Shown: piece after piece, positions 53,080 to 64,000 of the stretch
How positions within the stretch are numbered: the first letter of the stretch is position 1
Layout: each line of letters opens with the position of its first letter
Assembly (NCBI RefSeq): GCF_021130785.1
Contig: NW_025776200.1
Span: forward strand, 1 to 64,000
Length of the DNA: 64,000 nt
DNA from: Homalodisca vitripennis
Lineage: Eukaryota; Arthropoda; Insecta; Hemiptera; Cicadellidae
Direction of reading: 5' to 3'
The notes under the pieces: model-generated
What the model saw: the letters and a program-made list of their open reading frames with translations, nothing else
What the model was told of the DNA's origin: nothing
The model's database searches: none
Position numbers and translations under genes: made by a program

Positions 53080-56000
53080 CAGTGGCGCACCCAGGGGGGG
53101 GCTTTGGGGCTTAAGCCCCCCCAAGGACCTGATATATCCGACTAATAAATACTGTATGTGACTAATCATTCGTTATGTATCATCATATATGTTTTATCGT
53201 ACTTTTATATAACTATAATGAATGGTAAACGTTAAACCTATTTATTAAAGTAACACAGATTAAAATCATAGAAATCAAAGAGTTGTGAAAACAAATATTT
53301 AGACGTATGTATTCACAGTATAACTGCCTGCGCTGCTGTGTTAGCTCCCTCCATTCCATCCTGCTCTATGGCGATGACTACGTGCCGTTGCCATGGGCGA
53401 CCAGCTCTAGTTTCCACAACTCTCACCAGACGCGCCCGTGCCCGCCCCGGCAGTGAATTTGTCTTTTGTCCAGTTGACAGTCGTAGTTTTATCGAAATTG
53501 CAGTATAGTGTGTGTTATGGGTTGTCTGGCTGTCAAGTTCAAGCTGTGTTTGTGGTCTAGGTCTGACAAATTGGTTGGACAGTAGTCTAGTAAGTTATGG
53601 GTGATAAAAGAAAAGCTAGTATACAAAACTATTTTAAACCGTTGAAATGCCACAAAAATATTTCGGCAAGTAAGGAGCTGCCTACATGTGCTGAACAGCC
53701 TGAGTTTGTGTTGGAGGATGTCTCGGGAGCTAAGTAAGAACTCTGCAGTCCCCGATGTAAGTCAAAATAACTTAGACATTGCTTTGTTTTAAAACAAAAA
53801 AAATTGACAGACAGTGAAAAGTTAAAAGTGTTGAATGACAGATGGGTCCCTCAAAGTAGTTTTAACTTTCCTTACAGAACGTACGGGACTCAACAACGAA
53901 AATTTTTGTTTTCATGGCTAAATAAATATACTTGGCTGTCTTATTCTGGAATTGAAGACTCTGCATACTGTGTTCATTGTATGCTTTTTTCCAAAAAAAA
54001 GAAGTAGGCAAGAGTAACGCTCAACATACTGGCCAACTTGTTGAGGAAGGTTTTTTCTAACTGGAAAAAAAGCATTAGAAAAATTTGAAAAGCATGCAGC
54101 CTCACAGTACCACAAGGACTCTTGTGTAAGCGCAGCTAACTTTAAAAGAGTAATGGATAGTGAAATCAAATCAATCGACAAATCCCTTGATAAAGGGAAA
54201 GACCTTCAAGCCCAAAACAACGTGAAAAGAATCCTTCCGATAATAGACACTATTATTTTTGTGTGGAAGGCAAAATTATTGCTCTTAGGGGCCATAGAGA
54301 TTATGGCGAGTTTGATATAAATCGTAGACCTGCCGAGGAATGAGGGTAACTTTAGAGCACTGCTTAGAGCCAGAATTGAAGCGGGGGATCAAGATTTAAA
54401 AAAAACACTTTGAATCATGTGAAAAAATGCTACGTACATAAGTTGGAACTTCCAAAACCAAATAATTGATGCTTGTAACCAGATCATAACTGAAAAAATA
54501 GCAACTAAAGTTAAAGGAGGCTAAGTTTTTTAGTATTCTCGCAGATGAAACGTTCCGATGTTTTCAACAATTGAACAGTTTTCGTTGTGTCTACGATACG
54601 TAGATTCTGATGCATCAAATAATTACCAAATATGTGAGCAATTTCTCAAGTTCATGCCACTAACCTCCACAACCGGTAGGGAGTTGGCAAAAACTGTAAT
54701 AAAAGGACTTGAAGATAGTAACATTGACGTCAATAACCTACGTGGCCAGGGGTACGATGGAGCGGCTGCCATGAGTGGGAAGTTTAATGGGACCCAAGCC
54801 TGTATCCAAGAAGCTCACCCCACAGCAATATTTGTGCATTGCGCTTCTCATAGCCTTAATCTGGCATTATCAAACGCTTCTGAAGTTGCACCTATCAGAA
54901 ACTGTTTCGGAATAGTAGAGAGGGTGTATAATTTTTTCAACACTCCTAAAAGACAAGCCGTTTTACAACAGTGTATTGCATCGGAGATAAATGTTGAAAC
55001 CAACAGGAAAAAAAACTGCTACAACTTTGTCCAACAAGATGGGTGCAAAGGCATGATGCCGTCTTTGTCATGAAGGAGCTTCTTCAACCAGTTGAAAGTA
55101 GCGTTGGAGGAAATAAAAAACTGGAGTGATAGAGACTCTTCTTCTGGAACTCTTATTTTAACTCAGCTCTTACGTCAAGGCGAATTCATCATTTCTCTCT
55201 TGGCATCAGACAAGCTCCTTGGTTACACTGTAAACCTAAGCAAAAAGCTGCAAGGAAGTGATTTGGAAACTATCTTCTGCAATCACACATGCTGAAACTG
55301 TACTTGAAAGCCTAAAATCCATAAGAACAAAATGCGGATGAAGAGTTTCACTCCTTGTTTGAAGAGGCTACCCATATGGCCAACAACTTTGGATGTAAAA
55401 TCTCCATGCCCCGAACAGTTGGCAGACAACAAAATAGAAAACAACACACCAGCAGATACGCCTGAAGTGTACTACCGGCGATCTATTTTTCATCCCTTGG
55501 ATTGAATCTTTGATAAGTTCTTTGGAATCCCGATTCATGAAACATAAAGACATATTGAAGGGGTTTGAGTTGTCTGATGCCTACAGCCGATGGATCACGT
55601 GGAAAGGAAGAAACCTCAAAACTTAATTATCTGCAGCTGTGTTGTTTTTATAAAAATGACATAATTGAAAGTGGTGGGAACAACGAAAGCCTGCTCAAAG
55701 CCGAGTATGAGTTGTGGCACAACAGCTTTAAGACCCACACCAACACACCAAGAAATGTAATTGATTTGTTGAACTTGTGTGATAAGGACATGTTTCCTAA
55801 CATCCACATATTGTTGAAAATATTGTGCACTATCCTGTAACTACGAGTACAGCAGAAAGGTCGTTTCTCAACATTACGTAGACTCAAGACCTATCTAAGG
55901 AATACCATGGGGTGCTAACAGACTGAGTGGACTGGCGGCTTTGAATATTCACCGTGAAATAGAAGTGACCAATACAGAGGTAGTTTCTGTTCTCAAAAAA

Positions 56001-56516
56001 TCGACCAGACGTCTAGATTTTGTCTTGTAAATATTTTAACTTTAAACTTACATCTCATTTTGTAATCATTAAATTTACATTTGTAATTTAAATGTATTAT
56101 TTCTTTCCTTGAAAACTTAAAACTAATTAATGACAGTCCAACTTATTCCAGGATGACATTTCATAATAAAAATCAATATAAAGCTTTAACTTGTAATTTT
56201 AATAAGGTTTTAATTGAGCTAAAAGCTGGTTTAATGTAATAGTAGCCTATTAACTTAAATTTTTCTCTAATAAGATTAACTTGTAGTTGATTATGAAAAC
56301 AGGCCACAGACAGTTGGTTTTAGCTTACTCAATTATCTAATGATCATGTAATACAGTGATGTACCAAATGTTACATTATTGTAGTTCGATATGTTATAGG
56401 CCAACTAATTATATATTACTGGTCATTGAAGGTCATGTAATGGAAAACTATAGGCGTACATTTTATACTTGGGAAGCCGAAGCCCCCCCCAAACCAAAAT
56501 TCTGGGTGCGCCCCTG
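53080..56516 (+). mobile_element. hAT DNA transposon (complete)
   Basis: A 3437-bp element with the 8-bp target duplication CAGCCAAA at 53072-53079 and 56517-56524. Ends: CAGTGGCGCACCCAGG at the left; the reverse complement of the right reads CAGGGGCGCACCCAGA. Both ends continue with G-rich runs (AAGCCCCCCC). Inserted in the MADF intron of Harbinger 3. Confidence 0.93.
53597..56030 (+). pseudogene. hAT transposase (ZMYM6/DUF4371-type)
   Basis: Starts MGDKRKASIQNYFKPLK. A TTF-type zinc-finger region follows (WVPQSSFNFPYRTYGTQQRK, then YCVHCMLFSKKKK near 53800-54000). DUF4371-like catalytic part: IALRGHRDYGEFDINRR near 54300, FRALLRARIEAGDQDLKK, LRGQGYDGAAAMSGKFNGTQ near 54740-54800, IFVHCASHSLNLALSNASEV. 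C-terminal hAT dimerisation region: ESLLKAEYELWHNSFKTH near 55700, DLLNLCDKDMFPNIHILLKI, then TSTAERSFSTLRRLKTYLRN across frameshifts. The stop is at 56028-56030. At least six frameshifts or stops, so inactive although the element ends are well preserved. Confidence 0.85.
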
Positions 56517-56524
56517 CAGCCAAA

Positions 56525-56982
56525 CGATATGGTTTTTCAGTCAAAATAAGCAAAAATGTTTAGTGTTGATATCTCAAGACCTATCGTTATCATCGATAAT
56601 TTGACAGTTTAAACCGCTTAAAATTAGAATTTTTTCATGACCACCATACTTTATCTGTACTATAGTATATGTGAGAAACTAAAATTCATGCGGTTGATAA
56701 TACAGTCTTGAGAAAATAAAACATTTTTTACCGTTTCATAATGGCGGTAATGTAAAATATTTTACCCATTTAAAATATTATGGATTTTGGCCCTTTATTT
56801 ATGGGACATTCTGTATTATAATTTTAAATGAAAAGAAATTAATAATAAGTCAGTTACAAAATATAGTTATAATTTAATGTACAAAGTTTTATTGAAGTAT
56901 GTTTTAACAGTTTACTTGAGTCCTTATAGGCTTGCAAAACCGACATCTTGCAATCAAATGATGTTTCACTTGGAAGAATGAT
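56525..56982. other. Harbinger 3 interior without recognised gene
   Basis: AT-rich spacer between the hAT insertion and the 3' end of the transposase exon. No coding similarity. Confidence 0.4.
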
Positions 56983-57880
56983 TTATTCTATAGCTTTTTC
57001 CCACTGCCAGGGCAGAGATGCTTGAGGAGAAATGAAGTAACTTGCCAAATATTGTCTCACAGTAACTGCCGAAGAGCGTTCAGTGATTGGATGCTGTCTT
57101 GGGCATGGTCCTTCAGCTATTTCCACTGTAGCCGGCGTATAGTCGATACCTTCTCTTTTACGTACGTAATTGTGTAGGATACAAGCGGCTTTTACGATGT
57201 CGATTACTGTTTCTGCATTGCGACATCTTATGGGACCATTTAACACTGCAAACTTTTCAGTAGCCATACCAAACGTGCATTCAATAGATTTTCTTCCTCG
57301 GCTTAATCTGTAGTTAAATATTCTTTTTACATCATTGAGTGATTTTCCATTGTATGGTCTCATTACATTGCGTGCTAGTGGAAACGCTTCATCTGCCAAG
57401 AAGTAGTAAGGGAATGGTCTTTGTATGTCGTCGTATCGCAATGGGGTGGGTGGCGGAGTTTGAAAAGCACCATGGTTGAGCCAGTATCGCATGGCACTGA
57501 CCTTGTAAACACCTCCATCGCTATTTCGTCCAGCATATCCTGGTTCTATCATAGTGAAAGCACCATCAGCATCACAGCATCCGAGTAAGATTATTGAATT
57601 GAAACTTTTATAGTTAAAATTTTCTGAACCAGTATTTGGATATTTCTCAATGTGGATATGCTTTCCGTCTAACGCCCCAAGGCAATTTGGTAAGTTCCAC
57701 AATGTCTCAAAACGTTCGGCAATTACTTTCCATTGGTCACCTATTGGTACCGGCATGTAAGTTGCTTGCAATGCATTCCAATTGATTTTCGTGGTTTCTT
57801 TAATAATGACTCCAACTGTACTCTCGCCTCTTGCAAAATATAAAGAGAGAGCGACAAATGAACATCCTGTAGCCAAATAC
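56983..57880 (-). CDS. HARBI1-like DDE transposase exon 2 of Harbinger 3 (open frame)
   Basis: Opens after a TTTGTTACAG acceptor with YLATGCSFVALSLYFARGES and runs without interruption to 56983. DDE_Tnp_4 domain: first Asp in LGALDGKHIHI, second in GRNSDGGVYKV, Glu in SIECTFGM; FLADEAFPLARNVMRPY lies between. The C-terminus has AACILHNYVRKREG and VRQYLASYFIS. All catalytic residues are present. The N-terminal exon, expected about 1 kb to the right in the original element, is not in the window because of the pogo insertions. Best-preserved Harbinger catalytic exon here. Confidence 0.9.
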
Positions 57881-57940
57881 CTGTAACAAACGCTTGAATG
57901 TAACAAGCATAATTACTGACGGGTTTTCATAAATTATATA

Positions 57941-57964
57941 TAAATACTTAGTGTACTTATCACA
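57941..57964. repeat. Flanking repeat of pogo element A, left copy
   Basis: TAAATACTTAGTGTACTTAT plus CAC, repeated at 61098-61120 on the other side of the element. Longer than the TA expected for pogo. Confidence 0.85.
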
Positions 57965-57968
57965 CGTA

Positions 57969-60900
57969 GGGGGAGACCGGGGCAAGTTGACGACGTTAAG
58001 GAATAAATATTTTTAATAAAATATTGTGATAAAAAAATAAAAGTCTTACGATACATAAGAGTTAAGTATAAGTCTTTACCTACATTTAATTTTTTTTTAA
58101 TTATCATAATAATCAATTTTTTGTTTGTAAATTTTAGTTCTTATGAAACAATGCAAAAATTGTCAATCTTGCCCCACCCCCGGGGCAAGATGACTTTTGC
58201 ATAGGGGCAAGATGACGAATGTTATGGAGGTTTAAATAAACACGCTACTTTGTAAAAGAAAAGGCTGCTAGTCATTTTTATTTATGTACAAAAACTGACA
58301 AACTAGCAGTAGTCACAAACAAATTCCCCACCTTCGTAGCTTGTACAATTCTCGTGCCACCATTCACTGCACTTGGAACACTGGATCCACTCTTCAACTG
58401 GAGGATCGGAGTATTTTTCTTCACACCCAGGAACATCTAACTTCACTGCCTTTTGAAGTAGAAGCTGTGTTCATACACCTAGGACGTTTTTTGTAGGGTC
58501 CAAAACTTGAGTTTCTTTTGAAACCTTTTGAAGCTCGAAGCTCTTCTCTTTTCTTTTTTAAGCGCTCTTTTTCATCCTTCATTTCTTGCTTTACTTCCAA
58601 ACACATTTTTTACTGGCGTGCTTGTTATAATACTAGAACTTAACTTCTGAACTTTTCTTTTCTTATCCTTTGGTTTACCTTTAGGTAAAGGCTTAAAGTC
58701 GAAGACACTTGTATTCTTCTTTACCGGGATTGGGGCACAGTCTACTAGGCCTACTGTTTCTTGGCGTTCACTCTGCTCAATGGTTTCTTCTTCAGGTTCA
58801 CCTGGAGTTTCTGTTGTATTTGATGTTGTTGATTGGATAGTAGGATTTTCATCTTCATTATAGCTAGGGTCTAGGGCCTACATCCAGGTTCTGATCAGTT
58901 GTTTGTGATGCAGCAAAGTCATGTTCGTCGAATACAAGTGGATTATAAGGTTCTATTCCTGTGGACCTGAACCCACTAACGGCATTGCCAACAGTTGCAG
59001 CCTTGAAATAAGCAATGGTCAAAAGCTCACCAATTTTAAAGTCACTGATGGTCTGTCCTGGATTATTGACCATGAAGTTTGTCACAAGCTTGACTGTAAA
59101 AGGTTTTCAGCGAACCAAAGAATGAAACGTCCAAGGGCTGAAGACGGTGTGTTGTATGAGGAGGAAATCCAACCATAACAATATGGTTATCTCTGCATAA
59201 GTTGATTGCCTCTAGGGTTATGTGGGTTCTGTGATTATCGACAAGTAGCAGGATAGGAGAAATCAACTGTGGGTTTTGCATTGAGGATAAAGTGGTTCAA
59301 AAACTTTACGAACAACTCTCCGTTTGCTCCAGCCATTATCGCTGCAGTGGCCCACACTACCTGGTGGAGCTCTTTCCATGAGTTCAGGTCGCATTCGCTT
59401 TCTGGCAAATACCAAAAAAGGGGGTAGGTAAGTTCCCGTAGCATTGATGCAACAAATAATAGTGACGTTCCTGCCTCTCTCCCCAGACACAACTTTAGAA
59501 ACTCTTCTACTTCCTTTTGGTGAAATTACCTTAGGTAATTTATTGGGCACAGTAAGATAGTCCTGATTCATCTGCATTGTAGATATTAGCAGCGGGAAAA
59601 TTGTGTTTTTCTCGCACTTCCTTCAAAATGGAGAAAAATTTATCAACACTAGGTTTGTTGAAACCCATTGCTCTTGCAACAGATGTTGCTTCTGGCTTAC
59701 GCATACTAAAGTTGTGTTTTTTTCATAAAAGGTAGCAGCCAATCCTCACCAGCCATTTTAGTTTCTTTATTAAAACGGATGAGAAATCCCTAAGTGTTCT
59801 GCGTATTCAAAAACGAGTTTTCTGCACTGCAACTGGTCATTCCAAAAAACATTTGGTCCATTACCGTCAAATAGTTGTGTAAATCTTGGAGTGCTCTTCA
59901 TTGAATACTTCTCTATATCTTCCTCCATGGACAGGCATATCCTAAAAAAAAAAACTTGTTTAAGGGGAAGCAGGAAAGGTAAAAAATTTATATTTATTTT
60001 ATTTCATTTATTTTAAAGTTTGGTACTTTTTAAGGTTTGGAAAATGTAAATAATAATCGTTGTAGGTTTGCTTAGAAATGTTGTGATGAAGTAAATGAAA
60101 ATGTTATGTGTATTTGCGTAAAAAGCTGGGGTACGGGATTATAGTCTTGTCTTTGTAACGTGAGAAGTTGTTATACCAAAGTAAATTTTGTTTTAATATC
60201 AAAAACAAGGTGGTAAATAATTTAACTTAAAACAAGTTGTAAATATAAACGTGGTGCAAGGTGTAGGTGAAAATAGTTACCGAAACGTTCTTTTTCAGTC
60301 GGCGTCGAAGTGTTGCCTCTGGAACATTGTAAGTTCTCGCTGCTCCCAAGCAAGTCATTCTTCCCTCCTTGACCTCTGTGAAAGCAGTATCCATGTTGGT
60401 TTTTTTTTCCCACTCTCCTCTAGAGGAAGTCTTTTTGTAGTTTCTCACCATCTCTGGAACCAAAGTAAAACTAAAAAATCTGTACCCGCATATTAAATTA
60501 ATAAAAATTCAATTCTAAAGTAAAATTGTTAAAACAAAAGTGTAGATTAAATTTTTTTTAAATAAGTGGTTAAGTCTCACAGTGTCGTCAGTTATTAGTT
60601 TACTTAAATCAAAATTGTATGCATAACCATACTTCTTAAAAGTTTCAGCTTTGCACCAGTAAAATTAACCGGGGCAAGATGACGAACACGCCATCTTGCC
60701 CCACGTCATCTTGCCCCGACCGAGCGGCCGTAATAGAGTAGGTAAATTTTATTGGCATTAAGTTTAAGATAAATATAAACAAACATGGTATTTATGAGTA
60801 GCCTAATACATAAGGTAAATATAGGTAATAAATTGAAAATTAACATATCTTACCTGCGTATTCAATAAACCTTACGATGCAAAAGGCCGAAAGTTACAAA

Positions 60901-61097
60901 AAAACGCACTCCAAAAAACAACAAGCCGCTGTAACAACACACACAATGGCGAACTTGTCTTCACTGCCAGTTATTTCAGAGGCCCATCCGTGTGGAGCGC
61001 TACTGACATTCGACCGGTGCTACTACCTAGCAACTAATTTGAGAAACTAAACCATTCGTCGTCTTGCCCCGGTCGTCAACTTGCCCCCGGTCTCCCC
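57969..61097. mobile_element. pogo/Tigger-like DNA transposon A (complete)
   Basis: A 3129-bp element with TA at 57967-57968 and 61098-61099. The left end starts GGGGGAGACCGGGGCAAG; the reverse complement of the right starts GGGGAGACCGGGGGCAAG; both continue TTGACGAC. Inner copies of GGGGCAAGATGACG occur near 58180, 58203, 60671, 60690-60715 and 61056 in both orientations. Confidence 0.92.
58303..60463 (-). pseudogene. pogo-like transposase of element A
   Basis: Exon 1: MVPEMVRNYKKTSSRGEWEK, then the psq-type helix-turn-helix CLGAARTYNVPEATLRRRLK (60370-60290), with a donor TCG|GTAACT. Exon 2 follows a polyT-AG acceptor near 59940: ICLSMEEDIEKYSMKSTPRF. DDE core: a YNADESGL-type block near 59575 (frameshifted), VSKVVSGERGRNVTIICCIN, second Asp in PILLLVDNHRTHITLEAINL (59250), third in THRLQPLDVSFFGSLKTF (59130). 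The C-terminal finger EEWIQCSKCSEWWHENCTSY ... FVCDYC ends at 58303. The triad is visible; a few frameshifts disable it. Confidence 0.85.
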
Positions 61098-61120
61098 TAA
61101 ATACTTAGTGTACTTATCAC
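61098..61120. repeat. Flanking repeat of pogo element A, right copy
   Basis: Second copy of the 23-bp sequence at 57941-57963. Confidence 0.85.
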
Positions 61121-61483
61121 CTACAATATTGTGCATTTCTACTTTATAAGGTAAACCGACCAAATATCGGATACTTTTTGTTAGGCTTATTTTTTACTAC
61201 CTAAATATCCTTAAAACACTACAAAAAATTGGTCAAAACTTCAAAAAACTACCTGGCTACAAGGTTTGAACATTTAAATATTGAAAAACTACATACTTAC
61301 AAAAAAAAATCTTCTTTCAATAAAATAATGCACTTTTTGATATTGAAAAAAAAAAACCGTCCTAATATCGGATAGTGGGGTTCCTAATATCGGATAGAGT
61401 TTTAATATAGGAAAAAAGAAATTAGTTTGAACTCTGAAAAACACATTTATTTATTGTCACAGGAATGATTGAAACAAATTAAA

Positions 61484-62345
61484 TCAGAAAGGTTTAAAAA
61501 TTAGTGTTTTTTGGCAATGATCACAAACAAATGTTTGCCAATTGTCGCTGTCAGCGCATAACTCATGGGCCCAAAGAAGACATTTAGTGCACCTGATCCA
61601 CTGCTCTCCTCGGGTGTCTGATTTGTAGAGTTGTCCGCAGTAGAGGCAATCGCACTCATCTGCACTATCCTCGTCGTGCTGTTGACACAAATGGAATGTC
61701 ATTCGAATCATTTGAGTCGGAACTTTTCATTTTCATTTTCGAGTTTGTTTTGGAAAATAAGTTTTTTAACAACTTTCAGGGGGGTGTTCTTTGCTTCGTT
61801 TTCCTATGAATGTCCTTTTTTTTTGTCTTCTTTCTGTTTCGCCCAAAGCTTTCTTTCCTGTTTTTGGCTTAAACACTTTACCCTTCAAGTTCTTACCTTT
61901 GCCTACTCCAGTTTGGTCTTCATTGTCAGATTTTTTCCCCAATGATTGTGTCAATTCTGCTTATAATATGGGGATGAAGTAACGACCACAGCTTTTCCAC
62001 ATTTCCTTCCTGCTTTTGATGACAAATTTTGGGTACTGGCGATTGGCACAGGGCGAATATCACCAGGGGAAACAATCTTCGAAGTAGAAGGATGGGACTC
62101 TGGACTGGTCATTGGCGATGTAATGCTTTCTTGTAGCAGCTGTATTGCCTTCTACTATAAAGTCTGAAGGGCCAAACTTAAGTCTGTCAAATGGAAAAAT
62201 TCCACACTTTGCAAATCCATTGATAGCTGTTTCCCATTGTAGCTGTGCGCAAGTACGCTCGCCAAACAACAACCCACCAACTTGGTAAACAGTCACTGCT
62301 CTAAAAAGGGTGGGCATCTAACCAATTTTTCAATTTCGTTTGAAT
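61484..62345 (-). pseudogene. pogo-like transposase C-terminal part, element B
   Basis: Minus strand. From the break at 62345: LFGERTCAQLQWETAINGF, AKCGIFPFDRLKFGPSDFIV (the region after the third catalytic Asp in pogo transposases), then a Lys-rich stretch (GKKSDNEDQTGVGKGKNLKG, 61940-61780) and a PHD-like finger CDCLYCGQLYKS ... QWIRCTKCLLWAHELC ... FVCDHC, ending at 61484. Frameshifted between parts. The catalytic half is displaced by the piggyBac insertion and is not seen. Related to, but distinct from, element A. Confidence 0.7.
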
Positions 62346-62358
62346 AAGCTTTTCTTAA

Positions 62359-64000
62359 CCCTAGATTGGTAACGCTCCTAAAACTTACTATACTGGTAAG
62401 GCTTCGTCAGGGAGACTACTTTAAGAAAAAACAATTATTTTTTACTATTTTATTTTACAAAAATGAATTTTTTGTTTACAGAAGTTTTAAATATTACACA
62501 AGGTAAATTAGTTTCAGTAACTTACGTTAGATTGTGCATTCCTTGCACCATTGTCCTTGATGCTCTCCACACATCGCTCGGTAACAACGCTCGCAGAAGT
62601 GAGTTGTCATCCGGCGTTTTTTTGAAGGGCAGAAACTGCATATTTTCCGTCCTTGCTGTTGGACAGGAAACTGGACGAGCTGCTGGTTCTTCTACATGAA
62701 GAATTCTCGCAATGGATTGAAGAAGAGGTTTGCTTAAGTTAGTCATTTGCAAACGGATGTTCCATCCAAGGACGGAGAAGCTCACAGCTGAGTTCCTTTG
62801 CAAATTGCCTTCTTGGAATAGGTTTTTTCTCCTTTGGACACTTTGTTATGAACATATTATAACGTAGAATTAACCAAAACTATATTTAATACACCATAAA
62901 ATACACAAAGAGGCCAGCGCCTTGTTTTTCGGCTGGTCGACATTTGACAACACATTTGGTCTAAGGAGTCAACCCCTCCTTTGGTGGAGTTGTAACTCTC
63001 AATTATTTCTGGCTTGTTGCTTTTATTATTGATACTGGGTTGATCGTGCATCGTAGATAAAAGTAAAACAAACTTTTTTGTTCTTAGTTTTGTAAGACAC
63101 CATGGTTTTCTGACCGTCAAAACAAAACATTGAAGAACCAATTTCTCTAGTTCCCGGATCTTTCATTTCTGGAGGTACTTCGGGTTTGTCACGGCGCAAT
63201 GTCCCGACCAAAGTCAAAGATATAGGAGGTGCTAACATTTGCTCAGCTAAAGGGATGGACGTGAACCAGTTATCTAATGTCACATTTTCGGTTTGTACCA
63301 TAAATTGGGCCTCATCAATTCTTTGGCGAATATATAGAGCTTGAGGAACATCTCGTGGGGTGGTGTTCTTGCCTAAATAAGGCATTGCATTACACATATA
63401 CTTGGTTCCCGAGTCACACATTCATAACTAAATTTTATGCCATATTTTGCAGGCTTGTTTGGCATGTACATGCGGAATTTACAACCGCCTCTGAAAGCAA
63501 GGAGTTGCTCATCAATCGTAGTGTATGATCCAGGTCTGTAGTTTTCTTTACAAGAAGCAATGAAAAGTTCCCATATTTCTCGTACTGGAGCAAAGCGGTC
63601 TTCTGCTTGTCTCTCCTCTCTCGTCTCTTTGGCATCAAACCTAAGACAATTCAACAAAAACGAAAATCGTTTAGCACTCATTGCTGCTTTGTATCTCTCC
63701 CACAAAACTCGCTATTAAATAGTTCTTCAATATGAAGATTGATTGTCCTTTTGAGCAGCACTTAATACAAGAATGCCTATAAAAAAGCATCAAATTCCTC
63801 GTTTGGAGTCTCAGAACATGTGGATGTGATTGAAGCATAATTCTGTTGCTGCCTTAGTATGTTAGCGTTTGTATGTGAGTGATAATTTGTTTAATTTGTT
63901 CAGTCAGAAACAAAGAAAAACATTGTAAAGGAGTTATTTTATTTCTTGCGTCACCAGTAGGACCTTGACGAATGTGCACACAACATTTCGGGCAGCGGCT
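62359..64000. mobile_element. piggyBac-like DNA transposon 3 (left part)
   Basis: TTAA at 62355-62358 is followed by CCCTAGATTGGTAACGC, a classical piggyBac start. The element carries the transposase gene on the minus strand and continues past the window end. Inserted in pogo-like element B. Confidence 0.85.
62527..63960 (-). pseudogene. piggyBac transposase of element 3
   Basis: Minus strand, entering from the window edge. TNANILRQQQNYASI (near 63860), ERYKAAMSAKRFSFLLNCLR, then the three catalytic Asp blocks: YTTIDEQLLAFRGGCKFRMY (near 63520), NVTLDNWFTSIPLAEQM (near 63280), KGGVDSLDQMCCQMS (near 62970). KTRRWPLCVFYGVLNIVLVN follows. The C-terminal finger ICSFCPSKKRRMTTHFCERC ... CGEHQGQWCKEC ends at 62527. 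Frameshifts near 63400, 63040 and 62830. All three Asp residues are present, so the family assignment is secure; the copy is inactive as it stands. Confidence 0.85.

Larger units (their letters stand above)
52668..64000. mobile_element. Harbinger-like element 3 (left part; carries further insertions)
   Basis: Begins GGCCTACCACACACGGGTCG after TTA, within the MADF exon of Harbinger 4. It contains its own MADF exon 1 (52880-53024, +) and transposase exon 2 (57880-56983, -). Its inside is enlarged by a hAT (53080-56516), a pogo (57969-61097) and a second pogo with a nested piggyBac (about 61150 to the window end). Its right end is not in the window. Confidence 0.6.
61150..64000. mobile_element. 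pogo-like element B (left part)
   Basis: The motif CCTAATATCGGATA recurs at 61161 (variant), 61373 and 61391, with a decayed copy near 61413, forming a subterminal cluster next to the transposase 3' end. The exact terminus is unclear. The element is interrupted at 62355 by a piggyBac insertion, and its remainder lies outside the window. Confidence 0.5.

Overview
The window reads as transposon-packed nuclear DNA of an arthropod, most likely a hemipteran insect. It is AT-rich and has GT..AG introns. I recognise no intact host gene, rRNA, tRNA or CRISPR array. Nearly every recognisable coding segment belongs to a mobile element: piggyBac, PIF/Harbinger, hAT, pogo/Tigger, P element (THAP9-like), Mutator-like, Ty3/Gypsy, non-LTR elements, and an element family whose protein I believe is catalogued as DUF7869. 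Many are broken by frameshifts and stops, some carry nearly intact reading frames, and several are nested. The insect call is inference from the element mixture.

Layout. 0.1-2.9 kb: DUF7869-type element A (- strand) with clustered 20-bp repeats near both ends. 3.1-6.2 kb: pogo-like transposase gene broken by an internal duplication; a 360-bp direct repeat lies at 4.8 and 7.3 kb. 7.6-8.9 kb: decayed ORF with an 81-bp tandem repeat. 9.0-12.1 kb: complete Harbinger element with TIRs and a TAA target duplication, in which a MADF/BESS gene (+) and a DDE transposase gene (-) are interlocked, each having an exon inside the other's intron. 13.6-23.6 kb: P-element-like transposase (-) interrupted by a 7-kb block holding a Ty3/Gypsy retrotransposon (+); the block is bounded by a perfect 77-bp duplication, and three near-identical stem-loops lie behind the integrase. 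24.4-30.3 kb: a related Ty3/Gypsy element (-) with intact gag and integrase frames, in which reverse transcriptase and RNase H are missing and a piece of RNA-virus capsid-like gene sits in their place.

31.4-41 kb: C-terminal piece of DUF7869-type element B joined to a Gypsy fragment, a complete piggyBac element (TTAA duplications), and DUF7869-type element C, which is interrupted by a truncated non-LTR retrotransposon and has its C-terminal half in the opposite orientation. 41.8-45.2 kb: a second Harbinger element with the same interlocked gene order. 45.7-51.8 kb: a mosaic of endonuclease, DUF7869, Mutator-like and piggyBac fragments, plus a cluster of 20-bp motifs resembling the repeats of the DUF7869-type elements. 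52.0-64 kb: a stack of insertions: Harbinger 4 holds Harbinger 3, which holds a hAT (8-bp duplication), a pogo element (TA duplication) and a second pogo, which itself holds a piggyBac that runs off the window.

The candidates I find most interesting are the virus-retrotransposon chimera at 27.1-28.65 kb, the DUF7869 elements with same-orientation repeats at both ends, the conserved interlocked Harbinger genes, and the triple stem-loop at 20.1 kb.
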